From positions 220,289 through 284,288 of the forward strand of contig NZ_JACBFS010000007.1 in assembly GCF_022138605.1 (NCBI RefSeq): DNA of 64,000 nt. The letters run 5' to 3'. Both the position numbers and the translations under genes were made by a program. The DNA comes from Xanthobacter sp. NM-25 (GTDB lineage Bacteria > Pseudomonadota > Alphaproteobacteria > Rhizobiales > Xanthobacteraceae). Each line of letters starts with the position of its first letter. The stretch's first letter is position 1. The notes beneath the pieces are model-generated. The model was not told where the DNA came from. It saw only the letters and a program-made list of their open reading frames with translations, and ran no database searches. Below, in pieces: positions 44,328 to 54,642 of the stretch.

Positions 44328-46136
44328 ATGTCCGCGTTCGGCGCTGCGCCGGGCTCCAGGCCCGGCGACGACTTCACCATTCCCGCCCTCCATGCCGCCT
44401 ATGCCGCCGGCACACCGGTGGAGGCGACCATCGACACGCTGCTGGCGCGCCACAGCGCGGCAAGTGATCCCGGCATCTTCCTCAACATGGAAAGCCGCGA
44501 GAACCTGATCGCCCAGGCCCGCGCCCTCGGCCCGTTCGACCCCGTAGCCAAGCCGCTGTGGGGCATCCCCTTCGCGGTGAAGGACAATATCGACGTGGCC
44601 GGGGTGCCCACCACTGCCGCCTGCCCCGACTTCGCTTATGTGCCGGACACCGACGCGCCGGTGGTGGCCCGCCTCAAGGCGGCAGGCGGCCTTTATGTGG
44701 GCAAGACCAATCTCGACCAGTTCGCCACCGGCCTCGTCGGCCTGCGCACCCCCTATCCGGTGCCCCTGAACGCGGTCGACCCGGCGCTGGTGCCCGGTGG
44801 CTCGTCCTCCGGCTCGGCGGTGGCCACCGCCCGGCGCATCGTTTCCTTCGCGCTCGGCACCGATACCGCGGGCTCCGGCCGGGTGCCGGCGGCGCTGAAC
44901 AACATCGTCGGCCTCAAGCCGTCGCTGGGGGCCCTGTCCAGCCGCGGCGCCGTGCCGGCCTGCCGCACCCTCGACTGCATCTCGGTGTTCGCCTTCGACA
45001 TCGCCGACGCCTGGAGCGTGTTCGATCTGGTCGCGGCCTATGATGCGGCCGATCCCTTCTCCCGCGATCGCGACGTGCGGGGCGAAATGGCGCCGCAGGT
45101 GGTGGGCATTCCCTCCGCCGGCAGCATCCGCTTCTTCGGCGATGACCTCCAGGCCACGGCGTTCGCGGCGGCGGTGGCGCAGGTGCGGGCCACCGGCGTC
45201 GAGGTGCGCGAGGTGGATTTCGCCCCGCTCTATGCGGTGGCCGACATGCTCTACCAGGGCGCCTGGGTGGCCGAGCGGCTGGCGGCGGTGGCGCCGTTCC
45301 TGAAGACCCATCCCAACAGCCTGCATCCGGTGACCGCCAGGATCATCGAGGGTGCGCGCGACCTCACCGCCGTGGATGCCTTCAACGGCTTCTATCGCCT
45401 GAAGGCGCTGGCGCGGGAGGCGGAAATCGCCCTCGACGGCATCGACCTGTTGTGCGTGCCGACCATGCCCACCTTCTGCACGGTGAAGGAGGTGGAGGCG
45501 GACCCGATCGGCCCCAATGCCCGGCTCGGCACCTACACCAATTTCGTCAACCTGTTGGACTGGTGCGGCATCGCCGTGCCCTGTGGCAGCCGCGCCGATG
45601 GCCGGCCCGGCAGCATCACCGTTCTGGCCCGGGGTGGCGGCGACCGCTCGGCCGCCGCCTTCGCGGCCCGGGTCACCGGGGCCCCGCCGCTGCCGCCCGT
45701 GCGTGCGCCGGTGTCGTCGGACATCGAGCTCGCCGTGGTGGGCGCCCACCTCTCCGGCATGGCGCTCAATGGCGAGCTGACCCGCCTCGGCGCCCGCCTC
45801 GCGCGCACCGTGCGCACCGCCCCGGACTATGCGCTCTACCTGCTGCCCGACACGGTGCCCGCCAAGCCCGGCCTGCTGAAGGTGGGGCCAGGGGCCGGCG
45901 CGGCCATCGAGGTGGAGGTGTGGACCCTGCCTGAGACGGGCTTCGCCCGCTTCGTGGCGGCCATTCCCGCGCCCCTCGGCCTCGGCCGCATCGCCCTTGA
46001 GGACGGCAGCCGGCCGCAGGGCTTCCTGGTGGAGCGCTACGCGGTGGACGCCGCCACCGACATCACCGCCTTCGGCGGCTGGCGCGCCTGGTGTGCGGCG
46101 CAAGAGACGCCGCCGGCCACCCGCGCGGCGTCGTGA
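44328..46136 (+). CDS. atzF: Allophanate hydrolase
   Basis: The predicted protein has 602 residues. The amidase domain holds the Ser-cisSer-Lys triad as K85 (FAVKDNID), S159 (GGSSSGS) and S183 (DTAGSGRVPA). The C-terminal domain (from about 470) matches the allophanate hydrolase extension, e.g. VVGAHLSGMALNGEL. It converts allophanate to ammonia and carbon dioxide, often with N-carboxycarbamate as intermediate. No urea carboxylase, biuret hydrolase or cyanuric acid genes are near, so the source of allophanate is unclear. It lies 10 bases after the ATPase gene in the importer operon, which suggests uptake of a compound that leads to allophanate. Confidence 0.93.
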   Translation: MSAFGAAPGSRPGDDFTIPALHAAYAAGTPVEATIDTLLARHSAASDPGIFLNMESRENLIAQARALGPFDPVAKPLWGIPFAVKDNIDVAGVPTTAACPDFAYVPDTDAPVVARLKAAGGLYVGKTNLDQFATGLVGLRTPYPVPLNAVDPALVPGGSSSGSAVATARRIVSFALGTDTAGSGRVPAALNNIVGLKPSLGALSSRGAVPACRTLDCISVFAFDIADAWSVFDLVAAYDAADPFSRDRDVRGEMAPQVVGIPSAGSIRFFGDDLQATAFAAAVAQVRATGVEVREVDFAPLYAVADMLYQGAWVAERLAAVAPFLKTHPNSLHPVTARIIEGARDLTAVDAFNGFYRLKALAREAEIALDGIDLLCVPTMPTFCTVKEVEADPIGPNARLGTYTNFVNLLDWCGIAVPCGSRADGRPGSITVLARGGGDRSAAAFAARVTGAPPLPPVRAPVSSDIELAVVGAHLSGMALNGELTRLGARLARTVRTAPDYALYLLPDTVPAKPGLLKVGPGAGAAIEVEVWTLPETGFARFVAAIPAPLGLGRIALEDGSRPQGFLVERYAVDAATDITAFGGWRAWCAAQETPPATRAAS

Positions 46137-46181
46137 CACCTGCGCCGGACGGGCCCGTGGCAGGTTCGGCGTGGTCCAAGT

Positions 46182-46217
46182 GAGCGCACCAAGGAGCGCA
46201 CCAAGCGAGCGCACCAA
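46182..46217. repeat. Three copies of GAGCGCACCAA
   Basis: The 11-base unit occurs at 46182-46192, 46194-46204 and 46207-46217, with period 12-13. It lies between the convergent atzF and aminopeptidase genes, so a promoter role is unlikely. It may be simple slippage or replication-derived repetition. Confidence 0.7.
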
Positions 46218-46258
46218 CGGCGCGCAAGGGCCGGCCTCGGCGGCGCAGCACCATATCC

Positions 46259-48106
46259 CTAGAGTGGGGCGGTGGCGCGGATCAGCCAGGCGAGGTCATC
46301 GCCCTCCAAAAGCGGCGTCAGGGCGCCGCGCACCAGGCGGTGGTAGGCGTCGATGGCGCCCCGCTCGGCCGGCGTGATGAGGCTGAGATCGATGAGCTTG
46401 CGGTCGTAGGGCACCAGCGTCAGTGTGGTGAAGCCGAGACATGGCTTCTCCGCGCCCGGGACGGTCCGAGGCTCCACCAGGACCAGATTCTCGATGCGGA
46501 TGCCGTAGGCGCCCTTCTTGTAGTAGCCCGGCTCGTTGGACAGGATCATGCCCGCCGCCAGCGGCACCGAGCCGAGCGGCGAGATGCGCGCCGGCCCCTC
46601 ATGCACCGACAGGCCGGCACCGACCCCATGGCCAGTGCCATGATCGAAATCGAGCCCCGCCGCCCACAGATACTGCCGCGCCAGCGGATCGAGCTGGGCA
46701 CCGGTGATGCCGGTGGGAAACACCGCCAGGGTGAGGGCGAGATGGCCCTTCAGCACCAGGGTGTAGCGCGCCCGCATCTCTTCCGAGGGCATCCCCACCG
46801 CCAGCGTGCGGGTGATGTCGGTGGTGCCATCGGGGTATTGGGCACCGGAATCGAGCAGGAACAGCTCGTGGGGATGAAGCGCGCGGTTGGTCGCCCGGGT
46901 CACCCGGTAATGGACGATGGCGCCATTCTCCCCCGCGCCGGCAATGGTGGGGAAGGACACGTCAGTGAGCGCGCCGGTCTCGCGGCGAAAGGTCTCCAGC
47001 GCCTCCACCACATCGATCTCGGTGAGGCGCCCCCCCAGGGCGGCGAACTCGAACCACGCCAGGAAGCGCACCAGCGCCACCCCGTCGCGCACATGGGCGG
47101 CGCGCATGCCGGCGATTTCCGCCGGATTCTTGCTCGCCTTGAACAGGGCGATGGGGTCCGCCCCCTTGTCCACCGTGCCGCCCGCGCCCTCGATCACCTG
47201 CGCCAGGTGCACCGGCGCGGTGGCCTGGTCCACCCGGAAGGTGCGCCCGGTGGCCAGCGCCGCCAGGGTCGCCTCCAGCTCGCTCACCGGATGAATATGG
47301 GCGTGCTCGGCCACGCTGGCGCGCACCTCGCGGCTGAATTTGGCGTGGTCGACGAACAGGTGCGGCAGGCCATCCGCCGGCACCACGCACCACGCCAGCG
47401 GCAGCGGCGTGTGGGCGACGTCGCCACCGCGGATGTTGAGCAGCCACGCGGTGCAATGGGGATCGGACACCAGCAGCCCGTCCAGCCGCTGCTCCCGCAG
47501 CGTCTCCTGCACCCGGCGCAGCTTGGCCACCGGCGTCTCGCCGGCGATGGCGGGATCCAGAAGGCGGATCGGCTCGCGCGGCGCCGGTGGCCGGTCCGAC
47601 CACAGGGCGGCCACCGGATCCTCCGGCACCGACACCAGGATGCCGCCAGCCAGGGCCACCGCCTTGGCCAGCCGGTCCCGGCCGTCCAGGGTGGTGCGCC
47701 AGGGGTCGAAGCCGAGGCTCGCCCCCTTGGGCAGGTGGCTCTCCAGCCATTTTTCCGGCCGTAGCTCCGAGAGGGGCACCACGCTGAAGGCTGACGTCTC
47801 CACCTGGGCCGGCGCCTGAAGCACATAGCGCCCGTCGACGAACAACGCCGCCTCGTCCTTCAGCACCACCAGCAGGCCGGCCGAGCCGGTGAAGCCGGTC
47901 ATCCAGGCGAGGCGCTCCTCGCGGGCCGGCACATACTCGTTCTGGTGGGCATCGGCGCGTGGGATCACGTAACCGTCAAGGCCGCGGCGCGCCAGTTCGG
48001 CGCGCAGCGCCGCGAGGCGATCGGGGCCGGCGGCGCCATCGGCGAGGTCCTCGAAGGTTTGAAAGACGGCCTTGAAACGATGGGGATTTGGGTGATGCAG
48101 GGTCAT
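46259..48106 (-). CDS. Aminopeptidase P family protein (Xaa-Pro aminopeptidase)
   Basis: The predicted protein has 615 residues: two creatinase-like N-terminal domains, a peptidase M24 pita-bread domain from about 310, and a C-terminal extension, as in the long AMPP class. The di-metal ligands can be seen: Asp pair in LDSGAQYPDGTTDITRT, His in GTGHGVGAGLSVHEGP, Glu in SNEPGYYKKG and Glu in IRIENLVLV. It removes an N-terminal residue before proline. The ATG giving MTLHHPNPHRFKAVF fits the family; sequence upstream of it is not protein-like, although the ribosome binding site is weak. Confidence 0.93.
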   Translation of the reverse strand: MTLHHPNPHRFKAVFQTFEDLADGAAGPDRLAALRAELARRGLDGYVIPRADAHQNEYVPAREERLAWMTGFTGSAGLLVVLKDEAALFVDGRYVLQAPAQVETSAFSVVPLSELRPEKWLESHLPKGASLGFDPWRTTLDGRDRLAKAVALAGGILVSVPEDPVAALWSDRPPAPREPIRLLDPAIAGETPVAKLRRVQETLREQRLDGLLVSDPHCTAWLLNIRGGDVAHTPLPLAWCVVPADGLPHLFVDHAKFSREVRASVAEHAHIHPVSELEATLAALATGRTFRVDQATAPVHLAQVIEGAGGTVDKGADPIALFKASKNPAEIAGMRAAHVRDGVALVRFLAWFEFAALGGRLTEIDVVEALETFRRETGALTDVSFPTIAGAGENGAIVHYRVTRATNRALHPHELFLLDSGAQYPDGTTDITRTLAVGMPSEEMRARYTLVLKGHLALTLAVFPTGITGAQLDPLARQYLWAAGLDFDHGTGHGVGAGLSVHEGPARISPLGSVPLAAGMILSNEPGYYKKGAYGIRIENLVLVEPRTVPGAEKPCLGFTTLTLVPYDRKLIDLSLITPAERGAIDAYHRLVRGALTPLLEGDDLAWLIRATAPL

Positions 48107-48225
48107 GAGGACAACGGGTGCGACCGGCCACGTGCGAGGACAATGCCTCGACCATAAGAGTGTGGCGGCCAGACCGCAACGCACGCAACGGCATGTCGAC
48201 GAGAAGTTGCAAGCCCCTTCCCCGG

Positions 48226-50919
48226 TCACAGCCCGTTGAGCAGGCGCTCCAGATAATCCAGCTCCAGGCGCGGCCGGCCCGGCTGCTCCAGGCGGCGCCG
48301 CAATTCCTCCAGCACCTGGCGGGCGCGCTGCGCATCCACCTCGTCCGGCACCTTGACGGTGAAATCGTCGCCATAGTCCTGGCCGCGCAGGGGCCGGCCC
48401 AGGGGATCGGTGCGCTGGGCGCTGTCCTCGCCCGGACCGCCCGGGCCCGGCTCACCATTCTGGTTGCCGCGCTGGCCCTGGGCCAGGGCCTGGGCGCCCT
48501 GCCGCAGGGATTGCAGGGCCCGGCCTTCCGCATCGAGGGCGGTCTGCCCCTCGCCGCGGCCGAGAGCCTCCTCGGCCTCACGCATGGCCTGCTCGGCCCG
48601 GCTGAGGGCCTCTCCGGCGCGATCCATCGCCTGGGCCTGGGCCTGGCCCTCACCCTGCCCGTCACCCTGGCCTTGCGGTTCCCCGTTCTCGCCCTGCTGC
48701 CCCTGCTGGCCGCGCTGCATCTCGCGCAGGGCATCGCGCATGCGGCCCAGCCGCTGGCGCAGCTCCTGCTGGCCCTGCCGCAGCTCGTCGAAGCGGCCCT
48801 GGCGGTCGGCCTCCCCCTCTTGCGGGCCGCCCTCTTGCGGGCCGCCCTCCTGCGAACCGCCCTCCGCGCCCTGCTGCTCGCGCCCGCTCTCCCGGCCCTG
48901 GCGATAGGTGCGATCGCGCAGGCGCTGCTGCTCCTGGATCATGGCCCCCAGTTCACTCTGCTGGCGGTTGCCCTGGCGGCCGGCCTGGCGATTGCCGGGG
49001 CGCATGTTCTCCATCATCGCCTGCAGCTGTTCGAGCAGCTGCTGGGCGGCCTCGCGATTGCCAGAGCGGGCGAGATTCTCGATCTGGTCCAGCATGCGCT
49101 GGAGATCCTGCGGCCGCACGATGCGGGTGTTGGGGTCGAGCGGGCGGGCGTCGGTGCCGCTGTCGCGCCGGCTCTGCTCGGCCAGCTGGCGCATCATCTT
49201 GTCCATGGCGGCGCGCAGATCCTGCGTGAGGCGCTGGATCTCCTCATCGCTGGCGCCCCGCTCCAGGGCCTCGCGCAGGGCCTCCTGGGCGGCCTTGAGG
49301 GCGCGTTCCGCATCGGTGAGGGTGCCATCCTCGATCTGGACGGCCATCTCCCACAGATAGTCCACCAGCGCCCTGAGATCATCGTCGTTGCGGGCATATT
49401 TGGCCTGGGCCAGCGCCGCCCGCAGGCCGAGATACTGGCCGAGCGGCGGCGCGAACGCCTCCGGCGTGTCGGTCAGGGCGGTCAGCACCGCCACCAGCCG
49501 GCGCCGGTTGCGGGCATCGAAGGCCAGAAGGCGCCGCTCGTCGATCAGCGCCCGCGCCATCGGATTGGAGAAGCTGCGCGCCGGCAGGCGCACCTGCCGG
49601 GTCTCGCTCCGCCCCTCATTGCCGGCGTCGTCCCGCACCTTGAGGGTCAGCTTGACGGTGGCGCCGGCCCAGGGATGGGCCACCAGATCCGCCGAGGTCT
49701 GGGCGGCGCCGCTGCGCCCGCCGGGCGGCAGCACCAGCTTCACCTCCGGCGCCGGAACCAGCGGCTTTTCCGGCACCCGCGGGGCCGCCGCACCGGGGCG
49801 GGGAAACAGCGGCGGCTCGGCCGGTACCGGCGTCATCTCCACCTCGCCCGCCTTCACGCCATAGTCGTCCTCGATGCGATAGGCGAGCTGCAGCACGTTG
49901 CGCGGCCCGGGCTTGGGCTCGCGGGCGAAGGCCACGGTCGGCGGCAGATCCGGCAGCGCCTTGAAATGCCACATGACCCGGCGCTGATCGGGCCCCACGA
50001 AACTCACGTCGCCCGTATCGTGGATGACGAAGCGCTGCTCGCGGGCGGCAGCCGGCGCTTCCGCCGCCGTCCCGGCATCACCCGCCGAGGGCGCCAGGGG
50101 GGTGATGCCCCCCTCCAGCTTCAGGCCGTCGAGATCGATGCCGGCGCCCCGCACCACCAGCACGCTGCCCGCCGGCACCTGCAGGGCGGTGGCGTTCAGC
50201 GCCGTGGGCTCATCCCAGCGCAGCCCCGGCAGCACCGCGGGCGGGCGACCGGTGTAAGCAGGCGGATCCACCCAGGCATCGAGCCGGAACGGGGTCGGCG
50301 GGGTCAGGGCCCGCCAGTCGAAGGCGGCGCCGATGCGGGCGAGATGTGCCCCCGGCGCCATGAAGAAGGTGGCGAACAGGGCCAGCACCACCAGCGCCCG
50401 CAGGCCGCGCGGGTCACGCTTCGCGAGGCCCGGCGCCGGCAGGCCCGCGCGCAGGCGCGCGGCGGCCGTCACCGCCCGCGCCAGATGCGCCCGCCACAGG
50501 GCCGCGCCCACCGGATCATCCGGGCGGGTGGCGAGGCGATCGGAAAGGGTGGTGGCTGGCCGGTGCGCCAGGGCGCTTTCCCGGTCGAGCCGCGCCACAG
50601 CCTCGGCATCACCCGGCAGCCGCACCCGCAGCAGAGGAATGAGAGAGAGCAGCAGCAGGAGGGCAAAGGCAGCAACGCCGATCACCCGCCCCAGCGCCGG
50701 CAGGGCGGGCCACAGGCCGGCGAACGAAACCGCCAGGAACAGGCCCACCACCAGCAGCGGCAATGCCAGGCCGGGCCAGATCCGTTCCCAGGTGAGGCTC
50801 AGGCGGGCCCGCCGCACGGCGCGCGCCAGCAGCCGCTGGGCCGTCGCCGCCCTGGCGGCATCCGCCGAGAGCTTCGGGTCTTCCTCCGCGCCATCCAGAG
50901 GCCGCTTCGCCGGGCTCAC
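48226..50919 (-). CDS. TIGR02302/DUF4175-family membrane protein
   Basis: The predicted protein has 897 residues. Two or three membrane helices lie near residues 48-100 and one near 170-190. A beta-rich region follows (FRLDAWVDPPAYTGRPP), then a long helical, Gln/Gly/Glu/Arg-rich C-terminus with runs such as EGGSQEGGPQEGGPQEGE. This layout matches the alphaproteobacterial TIGR02302 family of unknown function. It may be an envelope or cell-surface organising protein. It ends close to the aminopeptidase gene start and is probably its own unit. Confidence 0.87.
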   Translation of the reverse strand: MSPAKRPLDGAEEDPKLSADAARAATAQRLLARAVRRARLSLTWERIWPGLALPLLVVGLFLAVSFAGLWPALPALGRVIGVAAFALLLLLSLIPLLRVRLPGDAEAVARLDRESALAHRPATTLSDRLATRPDDPVGAALWRAHLARAVTAAARLRAGLPAPGLAKRDPRGLRALVVLALFATFFMAPGAHLARIGAAFDWRALTPPTPFRLDAWVDPPAYTGRPPAVLPGLRWDEPTALNATALQVPAGSVLVVRGAGIDLDGLKLEGGITPLAPSAGDAGTAAEAPAAAREQRFVIHDTGDVSFVGPDQRRVMWHFKALPDLPPTVAFAREPKPGPRNVLQLAYRIEDDYGVKAGEVEMTPVPAEPPLFPRPGAAAPRVPEKPLVPAPEVKLVLPPGGRSGAAQTSADLVAHPWAGATVKLTLKVRDDAGNEGRSETRQVRLPARSFSNPMARALIDERRLLAFDARNRRRLVAVLTALTDTPEAFAPPLGQYLGLRAALAQAKYARNDDDLRALVDYLWEMAVQIEDGTLTDAERALKAAQEALREALERGASDEEIQRLTQDLRAAMDKMMRQLAEQSRRDSGTDARPLDPNTRIVRPQDLQRMLDQIENLARSGNREAAQQLLEQLQAMMENMRPGNRQAGRQGNRQQSELGAMIQEQQRLRDRTYRQGRESGREQQGAEGGSQEGGPQEGGPQEGEADRQGRFDELRQGQQELRQRLGRMRDALREMQRGQQGQQGENGEPQGQGDGQGEGQAQAQAMDRAGEALSRAEQAMREAEEALGRGEGQTALDAEGRALQSLRQGAQALAQGQRGNQNGEPGPGGPGEDSAQRTDPLGRPLRGQDYGDDFTVKVPDEVDAQRARQVLEELRRRLEQPGRPRLELDYLERLLNGL

Positions 50920-51074
50920 GCCATCTCCATGATCTCGCGAGAAACTCGCGCCCGCGCGGGGCTTTTCCAGAGGACCTTGCCGCCCGGAACTCGCACGAGC
51001 TTAGCACGCCGCGCCACAGGCACCAGCGGCGCACGCACCCCGCCCCATCACAAGCCGGTGGCACCCGGCCCGCG

Positions 51075-51839
51075 TCAGAAGGCCGTGTCCGCCGCGGTGC
51101 CGATGGCATCCGGGTCGAGTCCCAGGGCCTTGAGGGTCTCGCACATATGCGGCGGCAAAGGGGCGCTCACCGCCACCGGCGCACCGTTCTTGGCCAGCGG
51201 CACCACGATGCGGCGCGAATGCAGGTGCAGCTTGGGCCCGCCCGGCAGGCGGGAGGCGCCGCCATAGATGGCATCGCCGAGGATCGGCGCGCCGAGATGG
51301 GCGAGATGGGCCCGCAACTGATGGGTGCGCCCGGTGACCGGCGACAGGGCCAGCACCGCCAGCCCCTCGCCCCGATGCAGCACGCGATAATCGGTGACGG
51401 CCTCCTGGGCCCCCGCCGTGCCCTTGGGCACCGCCTGCATCCACCAGCCGCGATGGGGCGAGCGCTTCGCCAAAGGCTGGTCGATGCGCCCGGCATCGTC
51501 CGCCGGCGCGCCGCGGGTGAGCGCCACATAGGTCTTGTCCACCTGCCCGGCGGCGAACAATTTGCCCAGCAGCGCCAGCGCCTTGGCGTGGCGGCCCAGA
51601 ACCAGGCAGCCGGAGGTGTCCTTGTCCAGCCGGTGCGCCAGCTCCGGCGCCCGCGGCAGGCCGAAGCGCAAGGCGTCGAGATGATCGGCCAGGGTCTCCC
51701 CGCCCTTGGGCCCGGCATGCACCGGCAGGCCGCAGGGCTTGTTGATGATCAACATCATGCCGTCGCGATGCAGGATCGGCAGGTCGGGCGCGGGGGTATC
51801 AGAGGCGGGTGGCGCGGCTGGCGGCAAGGGCATGGTCAT
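51075..51839 (-). CDS. Pseudouridine synthase, RluA family
   Basis: The predicted protein has 254 residues. The catalytic Asp is in AHRLDKDTSGCLVLGR, the KxxG-type N-terminal motif is MLIINKPCGLPVHAG, and GRTHQLRAHLAHLGAPILGDAIYGG is typical of RluA enzymes. It converts uridine to pseudouridine in rRNA or tRNA; the target cannot be read off. No S4 domain is present. The first ATG lies inside the macro-domain gene (41-base overlap); a later ATG at 51758 would remove the overlap but leave very little before the domain. Confidence 0.92.
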   Translation of the reverse strand: MTMPLPPAAPPASDTPAPDLPILHRDGMMLIINKPCGLPVHAGPKGGETLADHLDALRFGLPRAPELAHRLDKDTSGCLVLGRHAKALALLGKLFAAGQVDKTYVALTRGAPADDAGRIDQPLAKRSPHRGWWMQAVPKGTAGAQEAVTDYRVLHRGEGLAVLALSPVTGRTHQLRAHLAHLGAPILGDAIYGGASRLPGGPKLHLHSRRIVVPLAKNGAPVAVSAPLPPHMCETLKALGLDPDAIGTAADTAF

Positions 51840-52380
51840 GCATTTCGGCGGAAGAGGGAGAAAAGCAGCAGAACACCACCCGCGTCACCGAGGAGGCGGC
51901 CTCGAGATGGTCGAGCACCGCGCCCACGGCGAGCGGGGCGGCCCGTTCCGCCGGAAAGCCGTACACCCCGGTGGAGATGGCGGGAAAGGCGATGGAGCCG
52001 AGCCCGGCGCCGGCGGCGAGCGCCAGGCTCCGCGCATAGCAGGCGGCGAGCAGAGCGTCCTCCCCCACCCCGCCGCCCTGCCACACCGGCCCCACCGTGT
52101 GGATCACATGGCGCGCCGGCAGGGCGAAGCCCGGGCTGAGCTTGGCGGCGCCGGTGGGACAGCCGCCGAGGGTACGGCAGAAGGCCAGCAGCTGCGGCCC
52201 TGCCGCCCGGTGGATGGCGCCATCCACCCCGCCACCGCCCAACAGCGAGCTGTTGGCAGCATTGACGATGGCATCGAGGGCGAGGCGCGTGATGTCGCCG
52301 GTCACCACCTCCAGGCGGACGCCCCGCCAGTCATAGGTGGCGGACGGGGTGGGCGATGGGTCAGGCGATGAGGGGATCAT
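51799..52380 (-). CDS. Macro-domain protein (O-acetyl-ADP-ribose deacetylase type)
   Basis: The predicted protein has 193 residues. The ADP-ribose binding motifs are VVTGDITRLALDAIVNAANSSLLGGGGVDGAIHRAAG and, further on, SIAFPAISTGVYGFP, as in YmdB-like macro proteins. It would hydrolyse O-acetyl-ADP-ribose or remove ADP-ribose from proteins. Its 3' end overlaps the pseudouridine synthase gene in another frame, so the two are probably co-transcribed. Confidence 0.93.
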   Translation of the reverse strand: MIPSSPDPSPTPSATYDWRGVRLEVVTGDITRLALDAIVNAANSSLLGGGGVDGAIHRAAGPQLLAFCRTLGGCPTGAAKLSPGFALPARHVIHTVGPVWQGGGVGEDALLAACYARSLALAAGAGLGSIAFPAISTGVYGFPAERAAPLAVGAVLDHLEAASSVTRVVFCCFSPSSAEMHDHALAASRATRL

Positions 52381-52520
52381 GGGAGCCGGCTGCCAACGAT
52401 GCGATACGCGGAATGCGCCAGGCCTTATCTAGGACCGCCAGCCTCATGTCGGAACCCCATGCGCCCACCGGGCCACCGCGCCGGCGCACGAGCACGGGGT
52501 GAGCGCCGACCGGGCCGACT

Positions 52521-53567
52521 TCAGTCCGGGGCGAGCTCCAGGCTGAGATCGAGGGTGGAGCGGCGACCGAGGTCGTCGAAATGGGCATCAAGGAAGATCT
52601 CTGCCGCCGCCCGGCCGAGATCGCGCAGATGCTGCAGGAAGTTCCATTCCGCATTGAGCTTGGAGGTCGCATCGAGCGCCATCAGCTGGTCCTCGCCGCC
52701 GATGCGGTGCAACCGCACCCGGCGGAAGCTGGAGCCGCCCAGGGTCCAGCGGCTCAATAGGCCCTGGTCGATCAGCTTGGCAGCGTGGTCGATGGCCCGC
52801 AGCTGCGCCAGCAGCGAGGCGTTGAAGGTGATCTCGTTGATGCGGTTCTGGATTTCCGAGGCGGTGCGCGGCGTGGTCTTGCGGGCCACCGGGTTGATCT
52901 GCACCAGCAGGATGTCGTCGGCATCCGCTTTCTCATAGAGCGGAAACAGCGGCGGATTACCCATATAGCCGCCGTCCCAATAGGGCACGCCTTCGATCTC
53001 CACCGCCTGGAACAGGAACGGCAGGCAGGCGGAGGCCATCACCGCATCGGCGGTCATCTCGTCATGGCCGAAGATGCGGGCGCGGCCGGTGTGCACATTG
53101 GTGGCGGAGATGAAGATCTTCACCTGCGAGCGCCGCAGCGCCTCGAAATCCACGTGCGCCTCCAGGATCTCGCGCAGCGGATTGATGTTCAGCGGATTGA
53201 AGTCGTAGGGGGAGAAGAAGCGCGAGGCCACCTCGAAGGCGAGATAGGCCGGGTTGCGGGCCAGCGACCAATTGCCCATCAGCCGGTCGAAGGCGGTGCG
53301 CTGCAAGGGCGACATGCGCCCATCGCGGGACACGTCCCGCCAGAACTGGGTGAGGCCGTGGCGAGCCTCCTCGGGATCGCCCTTGGCGAGGCCGTTGGCC
53401 AGCACCACCGCGTTCATGGCGCCGGCCGAGGTGCCGGAGATGCCGCCAATGACGAGCCGCTCGTCCTGCAGCAGCCGGTCCAGCACGCCCCAGGTGAAGG
53501 CGCCGTGGGCGCCACCCCCCTGGAGCGCGAGGGACAGGGACTTCTTTTCGCCGTCGCGACGGGCCAT
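52521..53567 (-). CDS. Patatin-like phospholipase
   Basis: The predicted protein has 348 residues. It shows the oxyanion glycine loop LALQGGGAHGAF, the nucleophile elbow GTSAG and the catalytic Asp in WDGGYMGN. No signal peptide is visible, so it is cytoplasmic or membrane-associated. In Alphaproteobacteria such genes are often next to 3-hydroxybutyrate dehydrogenase, as here (61 bases downstream of bdhA in the same direction), suggesting a link to lipid or polyhydroxybutyrate metabolism. GAGGAGG lies 9 bases before the ATG. Confidence 0.92.
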   Translation of the reverse strand: MARRDGEKKSLSLALQGGGAHGAFTWGVLDRLLQDERLVIGGISGTSAGAMNAVVLANGLAKGDPEEARHGLTQFWRDVSRDGRMSPLQRTAFDRLMGNWSLARNPAYLAFEVASRFFSPYDFNPLNINPLREILEAHVDFEALRRSQVKIFISATNVHTGRARIFGHDEMTADAVMASACLPFLFQAVEIEGVPYWDGGYMGNPPLFPLYEKADADDILLVQINPVARKTTPRTASEIQNRINEITFNASLLAQLRAIDHAAKLIDQGLLSRWTLGGSSFRRVRLHRIGGEDQLMALDATSKLNAEWNFLQHLRDLGRAAAEIFLDAHFDDLGRRSTLDLSLELAPD

Positions 53568-53628
53568 GGGTCTTCGCCTCCTCAGCACGGGTCTGTTGCG
53601 ACCCACCCCCGACCCGCCGCGCGGCGGA

Positions 53629-54411
<783 letters not shown>

Positions 54412-54642
54412 GGCTTTTCCCCAATCCGGCGCAGGTGAGCGCGCAAGGCGCGGCATCACCATCTAGCGATGCGCTGTGACGATGCTGTCACATGCGGATG
54501 ATCGCGACGATCCCCCGCGCGGCGCAGCTTGCCTTGGCCCGCGAAGCGACGCAATGCGCGCCATCCCGCAAAATGCGGGGTGGTCGCGCGCTGCGCTTCT
54601 GGTATCAGATTATGGTTAAGCTCCAGCGTCGTCGCGGTGGCG

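Noticed and set aside
40575..46217. CRISPR array
   Set aside because: The short repeats seen are contiguous or nearly so, with no regular unique spacers and no cas genes.
48118..51267. Open frame of about 1,050 codons opposite the TIGR02302 gene
   Set aside because: The minus strand holds the family-like protein; the plus-strand translation is low-complexity Leu/Ala/Arg sequence caused by GC bias.
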